A DNA stretch of 64,000 nt from Solibacter sp039934035 (lineage in GTDB: Bacteria > Acidobacteriota > Terriglobia > Bryobacterales > Bryobacteraceae), in contig JBDTMZ010000142.1 in NCBI GenBank assembly GCA_039934035.1, positions 62,001 to 126,000 on the forward strand. Direction: 5' to 3'. The position numbers were made by a program, and so were the translations under genes. The notes under the pieces were generated by a model, which ran no database searches, was not told where the DNA came from, and saw nothing but the letters and a program-made list of their open reading frames with translations. Of the stretch, positions 10,001 to 16,850 are shown in pieces (the first letter of the stretch is position 1; the number at the start of each line of letters is the position of its first letter).

Positions 10001-10210
10001 GGAACCTACCGCTGGGACAAAATCGACCCGGGCATCCCCTACGAAAGCACCCCGTCGGAACCCAGTCCAAGCCTGCGCCACACGCTGGAAGAGCTGCCGG
10101 CGCGTGAACGCGTGGAGAGCTTCTGCGAAGCGGTGCTCTCGCTCAGCCCGGAAGACACCTTGGAAGAAGCGTCGCGGTGCCTGCGCTGCGATATTAAGGA
10201 CCACCACTAG
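7061..10210 (+). CDS. hoxF: HoxF fused to a GltD/NfnB-like FAD-NAD(P)H oxidoreductase module
   Basis: This 1049-residue protein starts at GTG 7061, overlapping hoxE, after an AAGGAGAAG ribosome site. Residues 1-110 are a thioredoxin-like Fe-S domain (C35, C66, C70). Next comes the NuoF/HoxF core, with NADH-binding GRGGAGFLTG, FMN-binding NADEGDPGAY and a [4Fe-4S] site at C488, C491, C494 and C534. After KRCRAGVC the chain continues, instead of ending, into an N-terminal GltD/NfnB-like cluster region (CENSCPLHMNIP, CQHPCDNRC). An FAD-binding GAGPTG follows at 679-684, and an NAD(P)-binding GGGNAAIDSARTALR from 809 is followed by YRRER, which in GltD contacts the NADPH phosphate. Usual HoxF is about 550-600 residues. 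Two flavins and two nucleotide sites predict NADH and NADPH use, possibly bifurcation; that is inference. The reading frame is intact. Confidence 0.92.
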   Translation: MTRIQDFGSFNAVREAGRAKLLPSLPRIAVGMGTCGTGNGAEGVYHAFAEAIGQQGLDVKLASVGCFGFCAQEPLVNVRLPGRPLVILRRVQASDVARILDDVAAGNVTEGLALCKIEEWDHLTAHVLYGQGYPNIPAWNTIPFFKPQKKIVLRNCGLISPDDIEEYIAIGGYQALYKVLIDANPAMVIEQIKASKLRGRGGAGFLTGLKWEFLRKAVSDDKYVICNADEGDPGAYMNRNEIESDPHALLEGMIIGGYVMGASEGIIYIRAEYPLAVHRLTRAIEQAHQSGVLGDNCLGRGFRFDIRLVEGAGAFVCGEETALIASLEGFAGRPRPRPPFPAQRGLYGRPTNINNVETWYNVAPIVTKGPAWFSEVGSTKSAGTKVFSLVGKITNTGLVEMPLGTPLKTFIYDVGEGGTDGKHLKAVQTGGPSGGCIPQEMFDTPVDYETLAQLGSIMGSGGMVVMDEDNCMVDVSRYFIEFTHSESCGKCIPCRVGLDKSLRILNAFTRGRAAETDLDRLDEMGRMIRDTSLCGLGQTAPNPLLTTMRHFRHEFEDHIRAKRCRAGVCDDLALSPCENSCPLHMNIPRFLQLYKEGRLEEAFEAVVMDNPLPASTGRVCQHPCDNRCRRRSLDSAVNMREVHRTIADSIYQSDRFDALAARIVARKLPPTERKVAIVGAGPTGLAAAFYLSLLGHEVTVYESNPEPGGMLRYALPEYRLPHAVIRKEVELIRRLGVNFQCGVAVGTDITLNDLDNQYNAVFLAIGTWKEAWVYLPGTELKGVIPALLFLEAMAKEEPVRLGRKVAIIGGGNAAIDSARTALRMGADVTVIYRRERKDMPAIREETDAAEEEGAKFLFLATPHRIVGDDEGSVKAIEVVKTRLGEFDSSGRRRPVPTEEIRRLECDTVILAVGETVDQDFLRASGLRIKEGGTLEVDRYTMETSRSKFYAGGDLISGASNVSNAMGYGKKAARKMDQRLMGTYRWDKIDPGIPYESTPSEPSPSLRHTLEELPARERVESFCEAVLSLSPEDTLEEASRCLRCDIKDHH

Positions 10211-10212
10211 CC

Positions 10213-10923
10213 ATGCCTGAACAAATATCCATTCGCATCGACGGAGAATATGTTCCCGCCAAGGAAGGGCAAACCATTCTGGAGGTAGCGCGCGCCGGGG
10301 GCAAGTACATTCCCACCCTGTGCTGGCTGGCCGGCACCTCGAGCGTGGGTGCCTGCCGCCTGTGCATTGTGGAAGTGGCCGGCGTCGGACGCCTGCTGCC
10401 GGCGTGCACCACACCCGTGCAGGACGGCATGGCGGTCACCACTCACTCCGAAAAACTCAACGAGTACCGCCGGATCGCAGTCGAGTTCCTGTTCAGCGAA
10501 CGCAATCATACCTGCGCCGTCTGCGTCTCGAACAATCACTGCGAGCTTCAGACGATGGCGCAGCGCCTCGGCGTGACCAGCGTGCGCTATCCCTATGCCT
10601 ATCCCAAACTGGCGGTGGACGTATCGCACGCGCGCTACGTGCTGGACCACAATCGCTGCATTCTGTGCACGCGTTGCGTTCGCGTGTGCGCCGAAGTGGA
10701 GGGCGCGCATGTCTGGGACGTCAGTTCGCGCGGCATCCGCAGCATGATCGTCTGCGACATGAACCGGCCGTGGGCGCAGGCGTCGTCCTGCACCAATTGC
10801 GGCAAGTGCGTGCAGGTGTGCCCTACCGGCGCCCTGGCCGAAAAGGGCTTCGCGGTCGAGGAAATGGTGAAGGTCGATCGCAACCTCGTTCGCCTGGCCG
10901 CCCATCGCGGAGGTCATGCATGA
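10213..10923 (+). CDS. hoxU: HoxU, hydrogenase diaphorase Fe-S subunit (NuoG N-terminal-like)
   Basis: This 236-residue iron-sulfur protein begins 2 bp after hoxF. Residues 1-80 are a plant-type [2Fe-2S] domain with ligands C37, C48, C51 and C65. Next is a His/Cys3 [4Fe-4S] motif (HTCAVCVSNNHC). A ferredoxin-like pair of [4Fe-4S] sites follows (CILCTRCVRVC and CTNCGKCVQVCPTG). HoxU links the flavin subunit to the hydrogenase dimer. Length and cluster set match HoxU and exclude full NuoG, which carries a large C-terminal domain. The stop overlaps the hoxY start (ATGA). Confidence 0.94.
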   Translation: MPEQISIRIDGEYVPAKEGQTILEVARAGGKYIPTLCWLAGTSSVGACRLCIVEVAGVGRLLPACTTPVQDGMAVTTHSEKLNEYRRIAVEFLFSERNHTCAVCVSNNHCELQTMAQRLGVTSVRYPYAYPKLAVDVSHARYVLDHNRCILCTRCVRVCAEVEGAHVWDVSSRGIRSMIVCDMNRPWAQASSCTNCGKCVQVCPTGALAEKGFAVEEMVKVDRNLVRLAAHRGGHA

Positions 10924-11450
10924 AACGCGTCAGGCTCGCCACGGTTTGGCTGGACGGTTGTTCCGGCTGCCACATGTCGCTGCTCGATATCGACGAAGCC
11001 ATCATCGCCATCGCCCAGCGCGTGGACGTCGTCTACGGCCCGCTGGTGGACGCGCAGGAGTTCCCCAAAGCCGTCGATGTCACCTTGATTGAAGGCGCGG
11101 TCAGTTCGCAGGACGATCTGGAAAAGGTGCACACCATCCGCCGCTGGAGCAAGCTGGTGGTCAGCCTGGGCGATTGCGCGGTCACCGGCAATGTCCCCGC
11201 CATGCGCAACGTGCACCCCGCGCGTAAGCTGCTCGAACGCATCTACATCGAGGGTGCGCAAATCAACAAGATGATTCCCACCGAAGGCGTGCCGGCGCTG
11301 CTCCGGCAGGCCGTGCCGGTGCAGGAAGTCGTCAAGGTGGACCTGCACATTCCAGGCTGTCCGCCCAGTCCCGGCGCGATTGCCTACGCTTTGGGCGAAC
11401 TGATTGAAGGGCGCATGCCGGTACTGGCATCGAAAGTGAAATTCGGGTAA
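10920..11450 (+). CDS. hoxY: HoxY, small subunit of bidirectional [NiFe] hydrogenase
   Basis: This 176-residue protein is the short small subunit typical of group 3d enzymes. It has no Tat signal, so the enzyme is cytoplasmic. The proximal [4Fe-4S] ligands are visible: C14 and C17 in DGCSGCH, a Cys in SLGDCAVTGNVP, and a Cys in PGCPPSP. The start ATG overlaps the hoxU stop by 4 bp. It forms the catalytic dimer with HoxH, 11 bp downstream. Confidence 0.94.
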   Translation: MKRVRLATVWLDGCSGCHMSLLDIDEAIIAIAQRVDVVYGPLVDAQEFPKAVDVTLIEGAVSSQDDLEKVHTIRRWSKLVVSLGDCAVTGNVPAMRNVHPARKLLERIYIEGAQINKMIPTEGVPALLRQAVPVQEVVKVDLHIPGCPPSPGAIAYALGELIEGRMPVLASKVKFG

Positions 11451-11461
11451 AGAGAGCGGCC

Positions 11462-12877
11462 ATGAAGAAACTTGTGATCGACCCCGTGACACGCATCGAG
11501 GGGCACGCCAAGATCGATATCTACCTGGACGATTCCGGGCACGTCACCGACACCCACTTCCACGTCACCCAGGTGCGCGGTTTCGAAAAATTCACCGAAG
11601 GACGTCCCTTCTACGAAATGCCGGCCATCACCGCGCGCATCTGCGGCATCTGTCCGGTGAGCCATCTGCTGGCCTCGGCGAAGGCTTGCGACGCCATCAT
11701 GGCGGTGGCGCCGCCGCCCGCCGGAATCAAGTTGCGCGAGCTGATTCACTGCGCGCAGTTCGTGCAGAGTCACGCCCTGAGTTTCTTTCATCTCTCGGCG
11801 CCAGACCTGTTGCTGGGCTTCGATAGCGACCCCGCCCATCGCAACATCTTCGGCCTGATCGAGGCCAATCCGGACATGGCGCGGGCCGGCGTGGCGCTGC
11901 GCAAGTTCGGGCAGGAGATCATTCAGGGGTTGGCGCAGGAGCGCGTGCATCCTTCGTGGATTGTGCCCGGCGGCGTGAATGCCCCGCTCGCCAGCGCGGA
12001 ACGCGATCGCATCCTCGCCGGCTTGCCGGCCGCGCGCGCCCTTGCCGAACGCACGCTGGGTTTCTTCAAGGGCGTGCTCGATCAGTTCGCCGAAGAGATC
12101 GCCAACTTCGGTTCAGCGCCCACCATGTACGCGGGGATGGTGGATCCGCACGGCGGTCTGCAATGGTATGACGGCGGGTTGAAGTTCCGCGATGCGGCCG
12201 GAACCACCGTGGCCGCTGGAATTCCCGCCCTGGCCTACCAGGAGTTTATCGGGGAAGCGTCGCTGCGCGATTCTTACCTGAAGGCACCGTACTTCAAGCC
12301 CATTGGCTATCCCGAAGGTGTGTATCGCGTGGGTCCTCTGGCCCGCCTCAATGTGGCGGATCGCTGCGGCACTCCGGCTGCCGACCGCGAACTGGAAGAA
12401 TTCCATCAGCGCGGCGGCCCCGTGGTGCATAGCGCCTTCCACTATCACTACGCGCGCCTGATCGAACTTCTGCATGGGCTGGAGAAGATCGAAGCCCTGC
12501 TCAACGATCCCGAAATTCTCAGCAAGCACGTGCGCTCGCGCGCTTCCGTCAATGCGCTCGAAGGCGCCGGCATGATCGAAGCGCCGCGCGGCGTCCTGCT
12601 GCATCACTATAAGGTGGACGAGCAGGGCGCCATTCTGTGGGCGAACCTGATTGTCGCCACCGGACACAACAATCTCGCCATCAACCGCAGCGTGAAACAG
12701 GTGGCACAACACTTCATCGATGGCGAGCACTTCAAGGAAGGCATGCTGAACCGCGTGTCCGCCGTGGTGCGCGCCTACGACCCGTGCCTGAGCTGCTCCA
12801 CCCACGCCAACGGCATGCCCGCCCTCCAGGTGACGCTCCACGCCCCCGACGGCAAAGTGCTCGACACCAAAACGTAG
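11462..12877 (+). CDS. hoxH: HoxH, large catalytic subunit of bidirectional [NiFe] hydrogenase
   Basis: This 471-residue protein carries the [NiFe] centre ligands. The L1 motif is RICGICPVSH with C61 and C64; the L2 motif is DPCLSCSTH with C442 and C445. A 23-residue tail follows His448 (starting ANGMP), as expected for a precursor that a maturation protease trims after nickel insertion. The presence of all four Cys indicates an active hydrogenase, not a complex I-like NuoD. The family reversibly couples H2 oxidation to NAD(P) reduction in the cytoplasm. No hypABCDEF or hoxW protease gene follows in this window, so maturation genes must lie elsewhere. The operon ends here and is followed by repeats. 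Confidence 0.94.
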   Translation: MKKLVIDPVTRIEGHAKIDIYLDDSGHVTDTHFHVTQVRGFEKFTEGRPFYEMPAITARICGICPVSHLLASAKACDAIMAVAPPPAGIKLRELIHCAQFVQSHALSFFHLSAPDLLLGFDSDPAHRNIFGLIEANPDMARAGVALRKFGQEIIQGLAQERVHPSWIVPGGVNAPLASAERDRILAGLPAARALAERTLGFFKGVLDQFAEEIANFGSAPTMYAGMVDPHGGLQWYDGGLKFRDAAGTTVAAGIPALAYQEFIGEASLRDSYLKAPYFKPIGYPEGVYRVGPLARLNVADRCGTPAADRELEEFHQRGGPVVHSAFHYHYARLIELLHGLEKIEALLNDPEILSKHVRSRASVNALEGAGMIEAPRGVLLHHYKVDEQGAILWANLIVATGHNNLAINRSVKQVAQHFIDGEHFKEGMLNRVSAVVRAYDPCLSCSTHANGMPALQVTLHAPDGKVLDTKT

Positions 12878-12880
12878 GTC

Positions 12881-13030
12881 GGAGCCGCGAACCGTGAGGG
12901 AGCGACCGTCTTTCGACCCTGTCCGCCCCGCGCGTTCCGTCCGCGAAACTTCGATGGAACACGTACCAATCGGCGCCGCGACCGTGAGGGAGCGACCGTC
13001 TTTCGACCCTGTCCACTCCGCGCGTTCCGG
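12881..13030 (+). repeat. Two direct copies of a ~59-bp intergenic repeat
   Basis: Copy A spans 12881-12940 and copy B 12972-13030. Both contain CCGTGAGGGAGCGACCGTC, then TTTCGACCCTGTCC and CCGCGCGTTCC. They differ at only a few positions and are separated by 31 bp. Shorter relatives occur at 16079-16098 and, inverted, at 62674-62696. The copies lie between hoxH and the RHH gene and do not encode an obvious protein. Confidence 0.75.
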
Positions 13031-13049
13031 TGAACCATATTGGTGCATA

Positions 13050-13316
13050 ATGGTGTTGATGAAGGCGAACGAGCGCGCGGTCCGGCAGAGCGTGACCCTA
13101 CCTCCCAAATTAGCAAAGCAGGTCGGCAGCCTGGCGAGAAGCCGGCGGCTGAGCAAGAACCGCATGCTGGTGGAATTGATTGAAACTGGAATCGAGACGT
13201 CGGCCCGAAAACAGGAGCAGTTCTTCGCTTTGGCGGAACGATTCCGTAAAGAGAAGGATCCTGAAGCGGCGAACCGTCTGGGAGACGAACTGGGCCGCAT
13301 GGTCTTCGGCGATTAA
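13050..13316 (+). CDS. Ribbon-helix-helix (CopG/ParD-like) DNA-binding protein, probable antitoxin
   Basis: This 88-residue protein (ATG 13050; ATG 13059 also possible) has an RHH N terminus. The strand ERAVRQSVTLPPKLAKQV is followed by two helices (GSLARSRRLSKNRMLVELIETGIE) and a charged C-terminal tail. RHH proteins dimerise and bind operators, usually as antitoxins that repress their own operon. Its TAA overlaps the ATG of the next gene (TAATG), the tight coupling typical of toxin-antitoxin pairs. A longer in-frame reading from 12894 passes through the intergenic repeat and is rejected as the start. No strong ribosome site is visible. Confidence 0.75.
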   Translation: MVLMKANERAVRQSVTLPPKLAKQVGSLARSRRLSKNRMLVELIETGIETSARKQEQFFALAERFRKEKDPEAANRLGDELGRMVFGD

Positions 13317-13561
13317 TGCCGAAGATTGAGCGATGGGAGCAATTGCCAGAGGGAGTTCGGCGCCACCTGGTCGATCGCATGCGTGATCGCTCCATCACCA
13401 TCTCAGACTTGAACCAGCTTCGTCTTTGGATCGAGACGCGGCCAGAGGTCCCCGAGAATGAGTGGTACAAAGACTTCGGCTCATTCAAGATTTGCGGCCG
13501 CGGCTCGTACCCCAAGACATTTCTCCTGCCTGGGCAAGCTGCAAAGGGCGATGAGCTTTGA
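13316..13561 (+). CDS. Small uncharacterised protein coupled to the RHH gene
   Basis: An 81-residue soluble protein with an N-terminal helical part (ERWEQLPEGVRRHLVDRMRD) and a C terminus with FGSFKICGRGSYPKTFLLPGQ. I recall similar small proteins beside RHH genes in diverse bacteria, but no named function. Start and stop overlap with the RHH gene implies joint expression. Its place fits a toxin or an RHH partner, but no RelE, PIN or MazF motif is visible, so no activity is claimed. Confidence 0.7.
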   Translation: MPKIERWEQLPEGVRRHLVDRMRDRSITISDLNQLRLWIETRPEVPENEWYKDFGSFKICGRGSYPKTFLLPGQAAKGDEL

Positions 13562-13592
13562 ACTAAGCGCCACCTCACCCTAAAATGAAATC

Positions 13593-14372
13593 TTGATCCC
13601 TCTCATCGAACTCGAAAATGTATCCGTGCGCCGCGAGGAGCGCGTCGCCCTCGATTCCGTCACCCTCTCCATCGCGCAGGGCGAACACGTCGCCATCCTC
13701 GGACCCAACGGGTGCGGCAAGTCCACCCTCATCAAACTGATCTCGCGCGACCTTTACCCGATGCTCAAAGACCAGCCGTCCAGTCTCCGCATCATGGGCC
13801 GCGACAAGTGGGCGCTGTTCGATCTGCGCAATCACCTCGGCATCGTCTCCAACGATTTGATGCAGATGTGCACGCGCAACTACTCCGGCTACGAAATCGT
13901 GCTGTCGGGCTTCTTCGGCAGCGTCGGCGTCTGGCCTCATCACACCGTCACGCCGGAGATGGAGCGTAAGACGCGCGAAGTAATCGAACTGCTGGAGATC
14001 CCACACCTGGCCAACCGCAACACCAACGAGATGTCCAGCGGCGAAGCGCGCCGCATCCTCATCGGGCGCGCGCTGGTGCACTCGCCGCAGGCGCTCATCC
14101 TCGACGAACCCTCCACCAGCCTCGATCTCCGCGCCACCTGGGAACTGCGTGAAGCCCTGCGTAAACTGGCCGGCACCGGAATCAGCATCCTCATGGTGAC
14201 GCACCACCTGCCGGACATCATCCCCGAAATGCAGCGCGTGGTCCTCATCCGCGCCGGACGCATCATGCTGGATGGCGCCAAGCGCGACGTGCTGAGCGCG
14301 GAGGCGCTCGGCGAACTCTTCGGCATCCCGGTGGAAGTTCTGGAGCGCGACGGCTACTATCACGTGCTGTAA
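13593..14372 (+). CDS. Stand-alone ABC transporter ATP-binding protein
   Basis: This 259-residue ABC ATPase has Walker A GPNGCGKST, signature MSSGEARR, Walker B ALILDEPSTSLD and switch His in MVTHHLPD. An unusual SGFFGSVGVWPHHTVT segment between the Q-loop and signature recalls the YlmA/ModF-like single ATPases related to iron-complex importers. No permease or binding protein is adjacent, so partner and substrate are unknown. The start is taken at TTG 13593; no ATG fits and the ribosome site is weak. Confidence 0.85.
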   Translation: MIPLIELENVSVRREERVALDSVTLSIAQGEHVAILGPNGCGKSTLIKLISRDLYPMLKDQPSSLRIMGRDKWALFDLRNHLGIVSNDLMQMCTRNYSGYEIVLSGFFGSVGVWPHHTVTPEMERKTREVIELLEIPHLANRNTNEMSSGEARRILIGRALVHSPQALILDEPSTSLDLRATWELREALRKLAGTGISILMVTHHLPDIIPEMQRVVLIRAGRIMLDGAKRDVLSAEALGELFGIPVEVLERDGYYHVL

Positions 14373-14477
14373 TCGTTTCCGCCATAGAAATCGTTAACTC
14401 TCCGAATATCGCGCGCGATTGCTGATACAATCAGTTCCCGAAGCCGACAACCGCGTGAGTCCATCGAGCCGAAAACC

Positions 14478-16058
14478 ATGAGCAAATCCCTCAGCCAACC
14501 GCCCAAAACCGGCCTGTTCATTTCAGCCGACGGCAAGAATCTGGCGTTCACTTTTGCCCTCGTCAGTTCTCTATTCCTCCTCTGGGGATTCTGCAACGGC
14601 ATGATCGACGTGATGGATAAGCATTTCCAGGAAGAACTGGGACTCACCAAATCCCAGTCGGCCTGGGTGCAGTTTGCGCACTACCTGGGCTACTTCCTGA
14701 TGTCCATGCCCGCCGGTTGGCTCGCCGGCAAACTCGGCTACAAGGGCGGCATCATCACCGGCCTGCTGATCGTCGCGGCCGGCGGCTTCTGGTTCATCCC
14801 TGCTACCGGCATCGCTGCGTTTTGGGCCTTCCTGCTGGGCGTCTGTGTGATCGCCAGCGGCCTCACCTTCCTCGAGACCATTGCCAACCCCTACACTACG
14901 GTGCTGGGCGATCCCAAGTATGCCGCGACGCGCATCAATTTGGCGCAAAGCTGCAACGGCATCGGCTGGATCTTCGGACCCATTGTGGGCGGCATGTTCT
15001 TCTACGCCAAGGACGCTTCCGGCGCCAGTACGGGCAGCCAGACGCTCTATATCCCGTACGCGATCATCGCCGTAGTGGTCATCCTAATCGCGGTCGTCTT
15101 CTACTTCGCCCCCATGCCCGATGTGAAATCGGCCGACGCCTATCACCTGGATGAAAACAGGCCGGAAACCGAAGCGGTGCAGGACCGCCAGTTCAGCCGC
15201 GGCATGGTTTACCTGATGCTCTGGTTGAATGCGTCGGTGCTGATCTTCGCGTGCGGCATGATTCTCTGGGTGATTCTGTCCACGGCGGGCGTGAGTGAAT
15301 CGGTCACGAATCAAATGATGTGGATCGGCGGGCCGCTGTGCGTCGCTTTGGCAGCCGCGCTTCTGGCGCCGGTTGCCAGGAAGATCACGTCCCACAGCGT
15401 CTGGTCGCACTCCCATTTTACGGGTGCCGTACTGGCGCAGTTCTTCTACGTGGCCGCGCAGGCGGGCATCTTCAGCTTCTTCATCAATTACATGACCAGC
15501 GAATTGCCGGCGATTCCGCACTCGTGGACCACGGGCATACTCGCCAGTTGGTTCGAGACCTCGAAGGCCGGAGTCCTGCGCCTCACCGATCAGGGCGCGA
15601 GCAATCTCGCCTCCCTGGGCTTCGTCTGCTTCCTCACCGGGCGCTTCACCGGTGCGGGCATCCTGCGTAAGTTCGCCGCTCACAAGGTGCTGGGAACGTA
15701 TGCCGCCGCGAATGTGCTGGTCTGCCTGCTGATTTTTCTGAAGCTGGGCTGGTTCAGTGTGATCTGCGTGTTTCTCAGCTACTTTTTCATGTCCATCATG
15801 TTCCCGACGATCTTCGCGCTCGGCATTCACGGACTCGGCGCGCGCGCCAAGAAGGCTTCGGCGTTCATCGTGATGGCGATCATGGGCGGCGCGATTATTC
15901 CGAAGCTGATGGGCGCGGTGGCCGATAAATACGACATGTCGCGCGGCTTCATCGTGCCCATGGTTTGTTTCGGGTTCGTGGCGATTTACGGCCTGTACTG
16001 GTCGAAATTCAGCGGCTCGGAATCTATGGCGGACTTCACGGTTGGCAGCGGCCACTAG
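14478..16058 (+). CDS. FucP/GluP-family sugar:proton symporter (MFS)
   Basis: A 526-residue integral membrane protein with about 12 hydrophobic segments. Family features include WGFCNGMIDVMDKHFQ in helix 1, a YFLMSMPAGWLAGKLGYKGG loop, and FLETIANPYTTVLGDP, the NPY region typical of L-fucose and glucose/galactose permeases. It probably imports a monosaccharide with protons; the exact sugar is unclear. It is longer than E. coli FucP (438 residues), with extra sequence around 195-225 and 345-380. TACAAT at 14426-14431 could be its -10 box. No sugar catabolic genes flank it. Confidence 0.88.
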   Translation: MSKSLSQPPKTGLFISADGKNLAFTFALVSSLFLLWGFCNGMIDVMDKHFQEELGLTKSQSAWVQFAHYLGYFLMSMPAGWLAGKLGYKGGIITGLLIVAAGGFWFIPATGIAAFWAFLLGVCVIASGLTFLETIANPYTTVLGDPKYAATRINLAQSCNGIGWIFGPIVGGMFFYAKDASGASTGSQTLYIPYAIIAVVVILIAVVFYFAPMPDVKSADAYHLDENRPETEAVQDRQFSRGMVYLMLWLNASVLIFACGMILWVILSTAGVSESVTNQMMWIGGPLCVALAAALLAPVARKITSHSVWSHSHFTGAVLAQFFYVAAQAGIFSFFINYMTSELPAIPHSWTTGILASWFETSKAGVLRLTDQGASNLASLGFVCFLTGRFTGAGILRKFAAHKVLGTYAAANVLVCLLIFLKLGWFSVICVFLSYFFMSIMFPTIFALGIHGLGARAKKASAFIVMAIMGGAIIPKLMGAVADKYDMSRGFIVPMVCFGFVAIYGLYWSKFSGSESMADFTVGSGH

Positions 16059-16078
16059 CACTAGCTGTAATCCAATCA

Positions 16079-16098
16079 GCCGCGACCATGAGGGAGCG
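16079..16098 (+). repeat. Short copy of the GCCGCGACC-type dispersed repeat
   Basis: The 20-bp core differs from the repeats at 12881 and 12972 by one base in the conserved part (ACCATGAGGG for ACCGTGAGGG). It sits between two convergent genes and may mark the truncated end of an older element. Confidence 0.55.
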
Positions 16099-16188
16099 CT
16101 GCAGCAGATGCCAATGAATGTTCGTGAGAGTCTAACGCGCTGACGTAGCCAGTGACCCTGGATATCATCAGCCTGTTCTCAGCAGCAG

Positions 16189-16749
16189 TTACCCGCAGTG
16201 GCCGCCGGCCGACGTTTTGCAGCGGCAGTCCAGGCAGCCGTGCTCGGCACACGTCCCGCAGGCTTGCGTGAGTTGTTTGCGCAGAGCTTTGCGCGCGCGA
16301 TGCACGCGCACCGCGGCATTCTCCGCGGAGATTCCGGCCCGCACCGCCAGGTCGGCCAGCGCGCCCTCGTCCATATCGACAATCCGTAGCGCGTCTCGGT
16401 ATTCAGGCTTCAGCCCGGCAAGCAGCGAATTTACGCACTGACAGATTTCCTGGCGCACCTCCGCCGCAGGCGATGCTTCGTCCTGAAAATCGCGAGCCCA
16501 TGTTTCCGCCGCGCGCGCCCCGGCCGCGCGATGCCGGTAATGGTCGATAATCGCATTGCGGAGCACGCGGTAGAACCAGGCGACCGCCTTCTCGTCTTCC
16601 ACGCCGTCCCCGCGTTCCAATCCGCGCGTGAAGGCATTCTGCAGAATGTCCTCGGCCGCCTCGCGGGATTCCACGCGCCGCTCCAGAAAAGCCAGAAATT
16701 CGCGGTGGCTCGCCACCAGTTGCGCAATCGCTTCATTCGACAAAGACAT
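16189..16749 (-). CDS. ECF sigma factor with Cys-rich C-terminal tail
   Basis: This 186-residue protein has sigma region 2 (SREAAEDILQNAFTRGL, AWFYRVLRNAIIDHYR) and region 4 (LKPEYRDALRIVDMDEGAL, then the helix-turn-helix with AVRVHRARKALRKQL). The last 23 residues add a Cys cluster, CGTCAEHGCLDCRC plus a terminal HCG, with six Cys and two His. No anti-sigma gene is beside it. Such tails act as built-in metal sensors in CorE-like sigma factors of Myxococcus, which is the closest precedent I know. It is divergent from a metallothionein-like gene with a promoter in between, so it likely drives a metal response. The inducing metal is unknown. Confidence 0.88.
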   Translation of the reverse strand: MSLSNEAIAQLVASHREFLAFLERRVESREAAEDILQNAFTRGLERGDGVEDEKAVAWFYRVLRNAIIDHYRHRAAGARAAETWARDFQDEASPAAEVRQEICQCVNSLLAGLKPEYRDALRIVDMDEGALADLAVRAGISAENAAVRVHRARKALRKQLTQACGTCAEHGCLDCRCKTSAGGHCG

Positions 16750-16778
16750 AGCTTTTCACAATTCTATCCCGCGCGAAG

Positions 16779-16804
16779 TGTAAGGTTTTTTCGCACCGTC
16801 CGTC
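16779..16804 (+). promoter_or_regulatory. Candidate ECF-type promoter for the metallothionein-like gene
   Basis: TGTAA at 16779-16783 and CGTC at 16801-16804 are 17 bp apart and separated by a T-rich spacer. TGTAA/CGTC is a common ECF promoter pattern. The predicted start gives a leader of about 40 nt before the ATG at 16851. The match is by eye and only one site is available. Confidence 0.4.
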
Positions 16805-16812
16805 AGCCTTGA

Positions 16813-16833
16813 TGTAACGCATGATGCGCTACA
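16813..16833. promoter_or_regulatory. 21-bp operator-like palindrome in the metallothionein leader
   Basis: Arms TGTA.CGCAT and ATGCG.TACA are symmetrical around one central base, with only one mismatched pair in each flank. The palindrome ends 3 bp before the AAAAGGAG ribosome site of the small gene. It could bind a dimeric repressor or fold to occlude translation. Confidence 0.5.
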
Positions 16834-16850
16834 CAAAAGGAGAAGAGACA

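Noticed and set aside
7085..10414. 1109-codon open frame antisense to hoxF
   Set aside because: It mirrors a gene with clear motifs in a GC-rich genome, where the antisense frame stays open by codon bias; its protein has no recognisable domain.
6549..12877. A nuo (complex I) operon
   Set aside because: HoxH has all four Ni-binding Cys and no membrane subunits follow, so it is a soluble hydrogenase.
12894..13049. N-terminal extension of the RHH protein
   Set aside because: The extension is translated intergenic repeat and repeats itself, so the start at 13050 is used.
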